DNA of 64,000 bases. Origin: Brevibacillus sp042683565 (GTDB lineage: Bacteria > Bacillota > Bacilli > Brevibacillales > Brevibacillaceae). The DNA lies in assembly GCF_042683565.1 (NCBI RefSeq), contig NZ_JBHUJW010000043.1, positions 124,001 to 188,000 of the forward strand, written 5' to 3'. The notes under the pieces are model-generated. The model saw only the letters and a program-made list of their open reading frames with translations. It ran no database searches and was not told the DNA's origin. Position 1 is the first letter of the stretch, and each line of letters opens with the position of its first letter. The translations under genes and the position numbers were made by a program. Shown here one piece after another: positions 33,616 through 41,452 of the stretch.

Positions 33616-34122
33616 ATGAGCTTGTTCAAAAGAGTGAAAAACATATTTGCCAAACCTGAACCGCCAGCGCCGGAAAAAAGCATCTTGACGGTCGGGCCGG
33701 GAGACGTTGTCGAAGTGTCGCTCGTGACCTACCAGATTACGGGCAAGGCGATGAACCACAGCAGAAAAGCCGCGATGCTGACTTTGCAGGACGGAAACAC
33801 GATCCGCTACCTGTACATCGAGGAGCGGGAGCGGCTGGTGTACCAGCTGTTCAGCGCCATCGACGGCCGCCTGGAATCGGTGGAGGAAGTGCCGAGCACG
33901 ATCGAGATGGACGACGTCACCTACCATCTGGAGGAGCAGTATTCGGGGCGCGTCCAGGTGCTGGGCAAGACGCCGTTCCAGTCGTCGGGCGAGCAGTACG
34001 TCTGGCATTTCCAATCTGATCAGCGCCAGCTGCTGCGGATTGAATGGCAGGATGGCAGGTTTATGCTGTACGAGGGAGAGACCGTTCTTCCGGCGGACGT
34101 GCAAGTTTTACGCGGGACGTAA
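33616..34122 (+). CDS. DUF4178 domain protein
   Basis: 168 residues, soluble, beta-rich: SILTVGPGDVVEVSLVTYQI, MLTLQDGNTIRYLYIEERER, IDGRLESVEEVPSTIEMDD, LLRIEWQDGRFMLYEGE. This is the DUF4178 pattern. ATG 33616 follows GGAGGGAG. Neighbouring DUF350 and DUF4247 genes are its usual partners. No enzymatic motifs. Confidence 0.78.
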   Translation: MSLFKRVKNIFAKPEPPAPEKSILTVGPGDVVEVSLVTYQITGKAMNHSRKAAMLTLQDGNTIRYLYIEERERLVYQLFSAIDGRLESVEEVPSTIEMDDVTYHLEEQYSGRVQVLGKTPFQSSGEQYVWHFQSDQRQLLRIEWQDGRFMLYEGETVLPADVQVLRGT

Positions 34123-34134
34123 GGAGGAGAGGGA

Positions 34135-34926
34135 ATGCCACAACGATGGTTCCAATCAATCAAGCTGCTGCTTATACCCACCCTGTTCCTGCTTGCGCTG
34201 TCCGGCTGCGGGAGTCCGTCCGTAGGCGATACGTATCCGCTGGAATCGGTGTCGACCAAGGGGCAGCAGACGTCGCGGGTGTACCGCGCAGCCAACAAGA
34301 CGGTGCCAGTCGTCGCCAGGGAGCTGGCAGATCAGAGAGAGCCGGATGAGATCTCCAAAGAAGATAACCAGCACATGTTTCTCATTTATCCGGATGAGGT
34401 CTACCACGTCCAGCAAGATACTGCAAAGCCGTCAGACACGCTAATCGAGGTAGACTCGAAAGAATACGTGCGCAACAACTACGATTCCTCATTTTTGCAG
34501 GGCTATATTTTGGCAAGTGTGCTCGACGATCTGTTCGACGGACACAGGAAGAGCTATACGGGCGGCTATCGCGGCTATTCGAGCCGTGACGTCTACAAGC
34601 CGTCGGGAACGTACCATGCGCCGACGGCCGAGGAGAAAAAGGCCGCTCCGCCCATTACGACGGGGGGCAAAGGCAGCATCATCAAGCGGGGGAGTACGTC
34701 CAAAAACAGCGACGGCTCCGTAGGCTCGGACGGGAACATTTTCAAAAAGCAGGTGGAGCCGTCCAAAGGGAGTTCGGGGAAAATCATCCGCAGCTCCGGC
34801 AGCAGCTCGTCGGGTTCCGGCAACTACGTCACGCCGAAACGTTCCTCGATCTTTTCTTCGCCGAAGAGCAATTCGCCCCCGCGGACGAAAACGGGCGGAT
34901 TCGGCCGCATTACAAAACGCAGATAG
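34135..34926 (+). CDS. DUF4247 family lipoprotein
   Basis: 263 residues with a lipoprotein signal peptide (LLLIPTLFLLALSGCG; lipobox LSGC, Cys at residue 24). The first ~130 mature residues carry the DUF4247 domain (VPVVARELADQREPDEISKE, MFLIYPDEVYHVQQD, VRNNYDSSFLQGYILASVLD). The last ~110 residues are low-complexity Gly/Ser/Lys/Arg repeats (GSIIKRGSTSKNSDGSVGSD ... KTGGFGRITKRR) likely exposed in the wall. Last gene of the pspA operon, exported to the membrane outer face. Confidence 0.8.
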   Translation: MPQRWFQSIKLLLIPTLFLLALSGCGSPSVGDTYPLESVSTKGQQTSRVYRAANKTVPVVARELADQREPDEISKEDNQHMFLIYPDEVYHVQQDTAKPSDTLIEVDSKEYVRNNYDSSFLQGYILASVLDDLFDGHRKSYTGGYRGYSSRDVYKPSGTYHAPTAEEKKAAPPITTGGKGSIIKRGSTSKNSDGSVGSDGNIFKKQVEPSKGSSGKIIRSSGSSSSGSGNYVTPKRSSIFSSPKSNSPPRTKTGGFGRITKRR

Positions 34927-34945
34927 CGCTCGCCAAGGAGCAAGC

Positions 34946-34992
34946 AAAAGACACGACATAGGCGGATTTCCCGCCTGCCGTGTCTTTTTTTA
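34946..34992. terminator. strong (possibly bidirectional) terminator after the pspA operon
   Basis: AAAAGACACG and CGTGTCTTTTTTT pair outside an inner AGGCGG/CCGCCT stem, giving a long two-tier hairpin with T-runs on both strands. Confidence 0.85.
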
Positions 34993-35462
34993 TGCTCTGA
35001 GCCAGGCAGCGGCGGCGCGTGCATCGCGCTTGTTCGTCAAAGGCTTGACAGGGCAGCGCGGACGTTGAAACAGCATGCCGCGCAAAGCGAAACAGATGCG
35101 GGGAATTTGCGCAACGGCTTTTGTATGGAACGTCTCTTGGGCCGATTTTGTGAGAGCGCTTGCATTCATGTGCGTTTTGAAAATGGCCTTCGTGTATTTC
35201 ATAAAGGAATGAATGAATACAACAGCCCCTTTGTAAGCTGAAAATAGGCGGTTGTTCGACGCGTGAAAACGGTTACTGTGCAAAAGCCCCCGAGTATTGC
35301 TATTTGGTGACGAAAATATAATCGTTGATCGACAAAAGAAGAAGGGATGTGCGTCCAGCGTTCGACAGTCTTTGTTAGAGGCATTGGCTAGAATGACTGT
35401 GTGCTGATACAAACATGCATAACCAGCGGTAGATCGAAAATTGCGGAAGGGAGTGTTGAGCA
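34993..35462. other. 470-base intergenic region, no confident gene
   Basis: I see no recognisable gene. On the minus strand a frame from an ATG at 35202 to a stop at 34990 would encode about 70 basic residues (MKYTKAIFKTHMNASALTKS ... NKRDARAAAAWLRA) that ends exactly at the terminator, but it has no ribosome-binding site or recognised family. On the plus strand a perfect TATAAT at 35317-35322 (no clean -35) may be the promoter of the alpha-glucan operon, leaving a ~135-base leader. Confidence 0.5.
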
Positions 35463-36110
35463 ATGCTGGAGAAAATACGAGAGCTACGGTCACAATCCAA
35501 ATCGATTGCCCAAATTGCAAAAGAATGCGGATTAACTGTCGGACAGGTCAAATACCAGTTGCAAAAGGAAAGAGCAAAGGCTGCAGAAGCCCGTGATCTC
35601 ACCTCCTCTACGCCCGCGAAGGTCCAGAAGCGGCAGGACGACGAGTGGCGATTGCCGGACTTCTACGGACGGGATCTCGTCAAGGTCATGGCCCAGGGCC
35701 CTACCGTTTTGTTCGTGTACTGGGAAATCACGTGGCCTCGCATGAGAATGGTGGCTTCCTATTTGCAAGCCGATTATCGCCAAATCCAGAAAGGGCTGCG
35801 CATCTACGACGTCACCGACCGGATCTTTAACGGACAAAATGCGCACGGGGTCCGAGACGTGCTCGTCCACGAAGACGCGCACTCCTGGTATGTGCGTGAT
35901 GTTGCGCCCGGCAGGACATACCTCGTTGATTTTGGCTTGTACGAACAAGGGCGGTTTTGCCCGATTCTGCGCTCCGAACCGGTGGAAACGCCGCGCAATA
36001 CAAAAGCTGTATGGGGGGAGCCGCTGATCGAGCCAGCCAAGGAAACGACATCTCCATCGTGGTTCGAGAATTTTTCCTCCTATTCCCTCTACATGAAATC
36101 CAACAATTAA
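35463..36110 (+). CDS. DUF4912 domain protein with N-terminal HTH-like segment
   Basis: 215 residues. The first ~45 look like a small helix-turn-helix (IRELRSQSKSIAQIAKECGL-TVGQVKYQLQKERAKA). The rest is the DUF4912 domain: RLPDFYGRDLVKVMAQGPTV, LFVYWEIT, RIYDVTDRIFNG, SWYVRDVAPGRTYLVDFGLY. DUF4912 proteins often accompany GH57-type branching enzymes, and here the next gene is one. The beta-sandwich-like domain may bind carbohydrate; the N-terminus suggests a link to DNA or another protein. Function not established. Confidence 0.8.
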   Translation: MLEKIRELRSQSKSIAQIAKECGLTVGQVKYQLQKERAKAAEARDLTSSTPAKVQKRQDDEWRLPDFYGRDLVKVMAQGPTVLFVYWEITWPRMRMVASYLQADYRQIQKGLRIYDVTDRIFNGQNAHGVRDVLVHEDAHSWYVRDVAPGRTYLVDFGLYEQGRFCPILRSEPVETPRNTKAVWGEPLIEPAKETTSPSWFENFSSYSLYMKSNN

Positions 36111-36128
36111 GTGAGTGAGGTGTCATCG

Positions 36129-38981
36129 GTGAATAACGGTTATCTCTCCCTCGTGTTACATGCGCATTTGCCTTATGTTCGGCACGGGGACCGGGACGAT
36201 TGCCTGGAAGAGCGCTGGGTGTACGAAGCCATGCTGGAATCTTATCTTCCGCTGCTCATGGTCTTCGACAAGCTTTTGTCAGACGGCATCGCTTTTCGCA
36301 TAACCCTCGCTGTTTCTCCTACGCTGTTATCGATGCTGGAAGATGAACTCATTCAATCCCGTTTTCAGGCCCATCTGGCCAAGACGGTGGAGCTGGCTGG
36401 AAAAGAAGTGAAACGTACAGTTCACGAGCCGCGCGAGCACAAAGTCGCCAAAATGTACCTGGAGCGCTTCCGGGACATCGCGACTTACTGCCGCAAGCAC
36501 GACTTTCAGCTCATTTCGGCACTCAAGCGGATTGCGAGAAGCGGTTGCCTGGAGCTGATTACTTGCGCAGCGACGCATGCCTTCCTGCCGTTCGTGGAAA
36601 CGGAAGAGGCCATCATGGCCCAACTGCAGGTCGGCATCGACACGCATGAGCGCATCCTTGGCATGCGGCCGCGCGGCATCTGGCTGCCGGAGTGCGGCTA
36701 TACGCCGGGTCTGGATCGCCTGCTGAAAAGAGTGGGGATCGACTACTTTTTCGTGGACACGCACACGATTCAGCATGCTACACCGACTCCGATGCGCGGT
36801 CTGTACGCCCCGCTGTTCACGCCCCACGACGTCGCGGCGTTTGCCCGGGACGATCAGGCATCGCGGCAGGTCTGGAGCTCCTTTGACGGCTATCCGGGCG
36901 ATTACGACTATCGAGAGTATTACCGCGATATCGGGTTTGACCGGGAAATGGAATACATCGCGCCCTATATCCATCCGGAAGGGATACGCGTCAATACCGG
37001 CCTGAAGTATTACCGTATCACTGGCAAGACGGGCGAGAAGGACTGGTACGAGCCGGACTGGGCTCGGGAAAAGGCCGCCTCGCATGCCGGACACTTCCTG
37101 TACCATCGCGAGCAGCAGATCGCCGAGGCAGAAGCGTGGCTGGACCGCAAGCCGCTGGTGGTCGCTACATACGATGCCGAGCTGTTTGGGCATTGGTGGT
37201 ACGAAGGCCCGCAGTTTCTCGACTACCTGCTGCGCAAGACTGCGTGCGATTCCAAAACGGTACAACTGATTACGCCGTCGGAATATTTGGACGAATATCC
37301 GCAGCAGGACCGAGCCCGTCTGCCGATGTCCACGTGGGGACGCAACGGCTACGGGGAGGTGTGGCTGAACGAAAACAACGGCTGGATGTACCGGCATTTG
37401 CATCAGGCAGAGCGAGAGCTGATCGAGGCTGTACATAGGCACGAACTGGAAAAAGGACAAGGCGAAAGCGGCGCAGCCTGGGCGAGCCGCTGCCTGAAGC
37501 AGGCGGCGCGTGAGCTGATGCTGGCGCAGAGCAGCGATTGGGCCTTCATACTGGATGGGCAGACCGTCGTCCAGTACGCCGTCCGCAGGTTTCACGACCA
37601 TTTGACGCGCTTCCGCGAGCTGCTCGCGATGCTTAGGTCGGGGCAGCCAGCAGAAGAGAGGTTAGCCGAGATGGAGGCGGCCTACCCGATCTTTCCGGCG
37701 ATGGATGAGTCGTACTATTTGCCAGTTCGTTCGCATAGAGTGAACGTATCGCATCAAATGATTGCGGCGAGCTCCTCCCAGCCGCCGGAGCGCAAAGTGC
37801 TGATGCTCACCTGGGAGTTTCCCCCGCACGTCGTCGGCGGGCTGGGGCGGGCCGTCTACGAGCTGGCACGCCAGCTGGTTCGCCAAGGCACAAAGGTGCA
37901 CGTGCTCACCACGGCGGCAGGTGCAAAAGCCGGCCAGGAAATGGTCGACGGCATTCACGTCCACCGCCTGCAAAGCGACGTGCCGGGAGAGCAGACAGAC
38001 TTTTTGCAGTGGGTGTTCCAGCTGAATCTGGCGATGGTCGATTATGCTGAACAGCTGCTGCAGGGCGGCCTGCGCGTCGATCTCATACACGCCCATGACT
38101 GGCTGGCAGGTTGGGCGGCCATGGAGTTGAAGCAACGCCTGTCGATTCGGCTGATCACGACCATTCACGCTTTGGAGCACGGGCGCAACCAGGGCATCCA
38201 CACGCCGTTGCAGCAGCGCATCCACGAGTGCGAGCGCATGCTGACGGCGGCATCTGACAGAGTAATCGTCTGCAGCCATTACATGGGAGAAGAAGTCAAA
38301 AGGCTGTTTGGAGTCCCCCATGAAAAAATGAGCGTCATTTTCAACGGTGTAGAAGCAGTCCCGGCGAACCCCGTGAATCCTGAACCAGACTTGCGGCAGG
38401 AGCTGTCACTCGGGGATGGCCCCGTGCTGTTCTTCGTCGGCCGCCTGGTGCGGGAAAAAGGGGTGCATCTGCTGTTGGAAGCCATGGCCCGGCTTGGTAC
38501 GGAGTTTCCGGATGCGCGTCTGGTCGTCGCCGGCAAAGGGCCGTACCTGGATGAGCTGCGAAACCTGGCGAATCACCTGTGGATCGGGGAAAAGGTGCGC
38601 TTTCTCGGCTTCATCGACGACGAGCGGAGAAATCAGTTGTTCCGCCTGGCGGATGTCGCGGTCTTCCCGAGCTTGTATGAGCCGTTCGGCATCGTCGCGC
38701 TGGAGGCGATGGCCCACGGCACGCCGCTTCTCGTCGCCGACACGGGAGGACTGCGCGAGATTGTAAGACACGGGGAAAATGGCGCGATGATGTACGCAGG
38801 AAATGTCGATTCGCTCGTCGATCAGCTGCGCTGGCTGCTGAAAGATCCGGACCAGCGCCGCCAGCTGGCAGAGCGGGCGTTAAAGGAAGTGCAGAGCCGC
38901 TACGACTGGGAGCAGCTGGCCAGACAGACGGTGGAACAGTACCGCCAGCTGGAACCCGTACTCATGTCGGCTATGAGATAA
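36129..38981 (+). CDS. fusion: GH57 alpha-glucan branching enzyme + GT4 glycogen-synthase-like glycosyltransferase
   Basis: 950 residues. Residues ~1-530: GH57/DUF1957 branching enzyme with LVLHAHLPYVRHGDRDD, catalytic Glu in GIWLPECGYTPGLD, catalytic Asp in TYDAELFGHWWYEGPQFLD and STWGRNGYGEVWLNENNGW. Residues ~556-940: GT4 with KVLMLTWEFPPHVVGGLGRA, IHAHDWLAGWAA, FVGRLVREKGVHLLLEAM and the acceptor/donor motif SLYEPFGIVALEAMAHGTPL. One polypeptide could therefore both elongate and branch an alpha-1,4-glucan in the cytoplasm. The GTG at 36129 has GAGGTG 7 bases upstream. It is followed 82 bases later by a sugar nucleotidyltransferase gene. Confidence 0.9.
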   Translation: MNNGYLSLVLHAHLPYVRHGDRDDCLEERWVYEAMLESYLPLLMVFDKLLSDGIAFRITLAVSPTLLSMLEDELIQSRFQAHLAKTVELAGKEVKRTVHEPREHKVAKMYLERFRDIATYCRKHDFQLISALKRIARSGCLELITCAATHAFLPFVETEEAIMAQLQVGIDTHERILGMRPRGIWLPECGYTPGLDRLLKRVGIDYFFVDTHTIQHATPTPMRGLYAPLFTPHDVAAFARDDQASRQVWSSFDGYPGDYDYREYYRDIGFDREMEYIAPYIHPEGIRVNTGLKYYRITGKTGEKDWYEPDWAREKAASHAGHFLYHREQQIAEAEAWLDRKPLVVATYDAELFGHWWYEGPQFLDYLLRKTACDSKTVQLITPSEYLDEYPQQDRARLPMSTWGRNGYGEVWLNENNGWMYRHLHQAERELIEAVHRHELEKGQGESGAAWASRCLKQAARELMLAQSSDWAFILDGQTVVQYAVRRFHDHLTRFRELLAMLRSGQPAEERLAEMEAAYPIFPAMDESYYLPVRSHRVNVSHQMIAASSSQPPERKVLMLTWEFPPHVVGGLGRAVYELARQLVRQGTKVHVLTTAAGAKAGQEMVDGIHVHRLQSDVPGEQTDFLQWVFQLNLAMVDYAEQLLQGGLRVDLIHAHDWLAGWAAMELKQRLSIRLITTIHALEHGRNQGIHTPLQQRIHECERMLTAASDRVIVCSHYMGEEVKRLFGVPHEKMSVIFNGVEAVPANPVNPEPDLRQELSLGDGPVLFFVGRLVREKGVHLLLEAMARLGTEFPDARLVVAGKGPYLDELRNLANHLWIGEKVRFLGFIDDERRNQLFRLADVAVFPSLYEPFGIVALEAMAHGTPLLVADTGGLREIVRHGENGAMMYAGNVDSLVDQLRWLLKDPDQRRQLAERALKEVQSRYDWEQLARQTVEQYRQLEPVLMSAMR

Positions 38982-39063
38982 AAGAACCAAGAGGGCACCC
39001 GGGTGAGCTTTTGATGGCAGAGAAGCAACGAAGGTGTCAGCAACCAAGAAGGAGGAAGTATTG

Positions 39064-41439
39064 ATGAAGGCAGTGATCATGGCTGGCGGCAAAGGAACCC
39101 GCCTGCGTCCGTTAACATCCCACACTCCAAAACCAATGGTGCCCTTGCTGAATCGTCCGTGCATGGAGTACACCATCGATTTGCTGAAAAAGCACGGAAT
39201 CACTGAAATTGCCGTAACGCTGCAATTTTTGCCCGATGCGATCCGCAACGAGTTTGGAGACGGCTCCCGGTACGGCGTGTCGCTCGTCTATTTTGAAGAG
39301 ACGACGCCGCTCGGGACGGCAGGCAGCGTGAAAAACTGCGCCGACTTCCTCGACGAGCGTTTTATCGTCATCAGCGGCGATACGTTGACCGACATCGATC
39401 TGACGGCAGCTGTTGCTTTTCACGAGCAGAAACAGGCGCTGGCGACGCTCGTCCTCACGCAAGTCGAGACGCCGCTGGAATTCGGCGTCGTCATGACCGA
39501 CGAGGACGGCCGCATCATCCGCTTCCTGGAGAAGCCGACCTGGGCCGAGGTGTTCAGCGATACGGTAAACACCGGCATCTACGTCTGCGAGCCGGAAGTG
39601 CTCTCTTATATCGAGGACAATCGGGAAGTCGATTTCAGCAAGGAAGTGTTCCCGCTCTTCCTGCGCGAAGGCAAACCGATGTACGGGTACGCAGCAGACG
39701 GCTACTGGTCCGACATCGGCTCGCTTGCCGTCTATCGTCAGGCGCAGTTTGACATGCTGGAAGGAAAAGTCAAGGTCGACATCAAGGCAAAGGAGATCGC
39801 CCCCCGCATCTTTTTGGAAAATCAAGTGCGGATCGACTCGTTCGTCCGCCTGGAAGGCCCGGTCTACATCGGCGAAAATGTGCATTTGCAGGCGGGAGCC
39901 TCGATCGGCGCTTACTCCGTGCTCGGGAGCAATACAGTTGTCGCCAGCGGCGCGAATCTGTCCCGCGCGATCATTTGGGAAAACACGCTGGTCGGCAAAA
40001 AGTCGGAAATGACGGGGGCCACGCTCTGCCGCAATGTGCAGACGTCCGAGTCTGTGCTGGTGGGAGAGGGGGCCGTCATCGGAGACAACTGCGATCTGGG
40101 CGCCAAGTCTGTCGTCAAGGCAGGCGTGAAAATCTGGCCGGACAAAGAAGTAGGCGAGAGTGCCACTGTCAGCAAGTCGCTCATCTACGGCGCGAAGCAG
40201 AACAAAAACCTGTTTGGCACACACGGCATCAAAGGCATCGGCAATGTGGAGATCACGCCTGAATTCGTCACCCGGCTCGCGGCCTCCTACGCCTATTTGC
40301 TGCAGGCAGGCAGCCGGATTGCGCTGTCAGCGTGCCCGCATCCGTTTGCCCAGCTGCTCAAGCACAGCATCATGACCAGCCTCTGCTCGTCGGGGATCGA
40401 CACCGTCGACTTGGGCGTCGGCAATGCGCCGCTCTTGCGCTACGGGGTGCGCGGCCTGCAATGCGCAGGGGGAATCCATGTTTTCATGGCTGAGCCTGCG
40501 GAAAACAAGGAAATCGTCATCCAGTTTGTCGACCAAAACGGGCTGCCTGTCTCCCGTGACATGGAGCGGAAGATCGAAAACGCCTACTGGCAGGAGACGT
40601 ACGTCCGCACGCTGCACCATCTGGGCGAGCTGCATGTGGAGCATCAGATACAGGAAGCTTACCTGCGCGCCCTCGCAGAGCGGGTCGATGTCGCCAGCAT
40701 CCAGCGTCAGCGCTTTAAGCTGCTGGTGGAGTGCGAGGCGCGGTTCATGCCTTCTTTTTTGGCGCCCCTCTTCCAAACCCTGGGCGTCACGGTACGGTAC
40801 GGCCAGATCCAGGAGGGTGTCAGCAAACACGGAGCAGATCTGGGTGTTCGCATTGACAAAAACGGGGAGCAGATCGACCTGTTCACGGAGCGCGGCGAGA
40901 AGCTGACAGCCGAGCAGCTCATCGCGCTGCAGCTGCTTGCGTGCAGCGGCGCCCACAGCAAGATCGGCCTGCCGGTCAGCGCCCCGATGGAGCTGGAGCA
41001 TCTCGCGCAGCTTTTGCAGCTTAAGGTCGTCCGGACCAAGGTGGCGCCGCGGGCGATGATGGAGGTAGCGCCGGAAGAGCGGTTCCACCCGATGTTCGAC
41101 GCCGTCTACAGCCTGCTGCGAATCCTGTCCTACCTGTCGAAGGAAGAAAAGCCGCTCAGCGTGCTGCTCGAGCTGCTGCCTGCTTGCCACATGGAGAAAA
41201 AGATCGTGTTCTGCCCGTGGGCTTCCAAAGGCAAGGTAATGCGGAAAATGCTGGAGGAAAACAAAGGCAAGCCGCTGGAGCTGGTGGACGGGATCAAGGT
41301 GTACGACGCAAACGGCTGGGTGTTGATCCTGCCGGACACGGAAGACTCGCATGTGAAAGTGATTTCGCAAGGCACAACGGCAGAGACAGCTGCGACGCTC
41401 GCTTCTTCCTACGCGAGACGCATCGCGGAATACCAATAA
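39064..41439 (+). CDS. sugar-1-phosphate nucleotidyltransferase fused to degenerate phosphomannomutase domain
   Basis: 791 residues. Residues 1-240: nucleotidyltransferase (MKAVIMAGGKGTRLRPLTSH, PKPMVPLLNRP, LEFGVVMTDEDGRI, DGYWSDIGSL). Residues ~250-375: left-handed beta-helix hexapeptide repeats (GPVYIGENVHLQAGASIGAY). Residues ~385-791: phosphohexomutase-like fold. The catalytic phosphoserine motif TASHNP is replaced by HVFMAEPAENKE and the metal loop DGDADR by RIDKNGEQID, so the mutase part should be inactive. The intact mutase two genes downstream may supply the sugar-1-phosphate. ATG 39064 follows AAGGAGGAAG. NTP and sugar specificity (GDP-mannose, ADP- or UDP-glucose) are not determinable here. 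Confidence 0.88.
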   Translation: MKAVIMAGGKGTRLRPLTSHTPKPMVPLLNRPCMEYTIDLLKKHGITEIAVTLQFLPDAIRNEFGDGSRYGVSLVYFEETTPLGTAGSVKNCADFLDERFIVISGDTLTDIDLTAAVAFHEQKQALATLVLTQVETPLEFGVVMTDEDGRIIRFLEKPTWAEVFSDTVNTGIYVCEPEVLSYIEDNREVDFSKEVFPLFLREGKPMYGYAADGYWSDIGSLAVYRQAQFDMLEGKVKVDIKAKEIAPRIFLENQVRIDSFVRLEGPVYIGENVHLQAGASIGAYSVLGSNTVVASGANLSRAIIWENTLVGKKSEMTGATLCRNVQTSESVLVGEGAVIGDNCDLGAKSVVKAGVKIWPDKEVGESATVSKSLIYGAKQNKNLFGTHGIKGIGNVEITPEFVTRLAASYAYLLQAGSRIALSACPHPFAQLLKHSIMTSLCSSGIDTVDLGVGNAPLLRYGVRGLQCAGGIHVFMAEPAENKEIVIQFVDQNGLPVSRDMERKIENAYWQETYVRTLHHLGELHVEHQIQEAYLRALAERVDVASIQRQRFKLLVECEARFMPSFLAPLFQTLGVTVRYGQIQEGVSKHGADLGVRIDKNGEQIDLFTERGEKLTAEQLIALQLLACSGAHSKIGLPVSAPMELEHLAQLLQLKVVRTKVAPRAMMEVAPEERFHPMFDAVYSLLRILSYLSKEEKPLSVLLELLPACHMEKKIVFCPWASKGKVMRKMLEENKGKPLELVDGIKVYDANGWVLILPDTEDSHVKVISQGTTAETAATLASSYARRIAEYQ

Positions 41440-41452
41440 AGGACGTGAAGGC

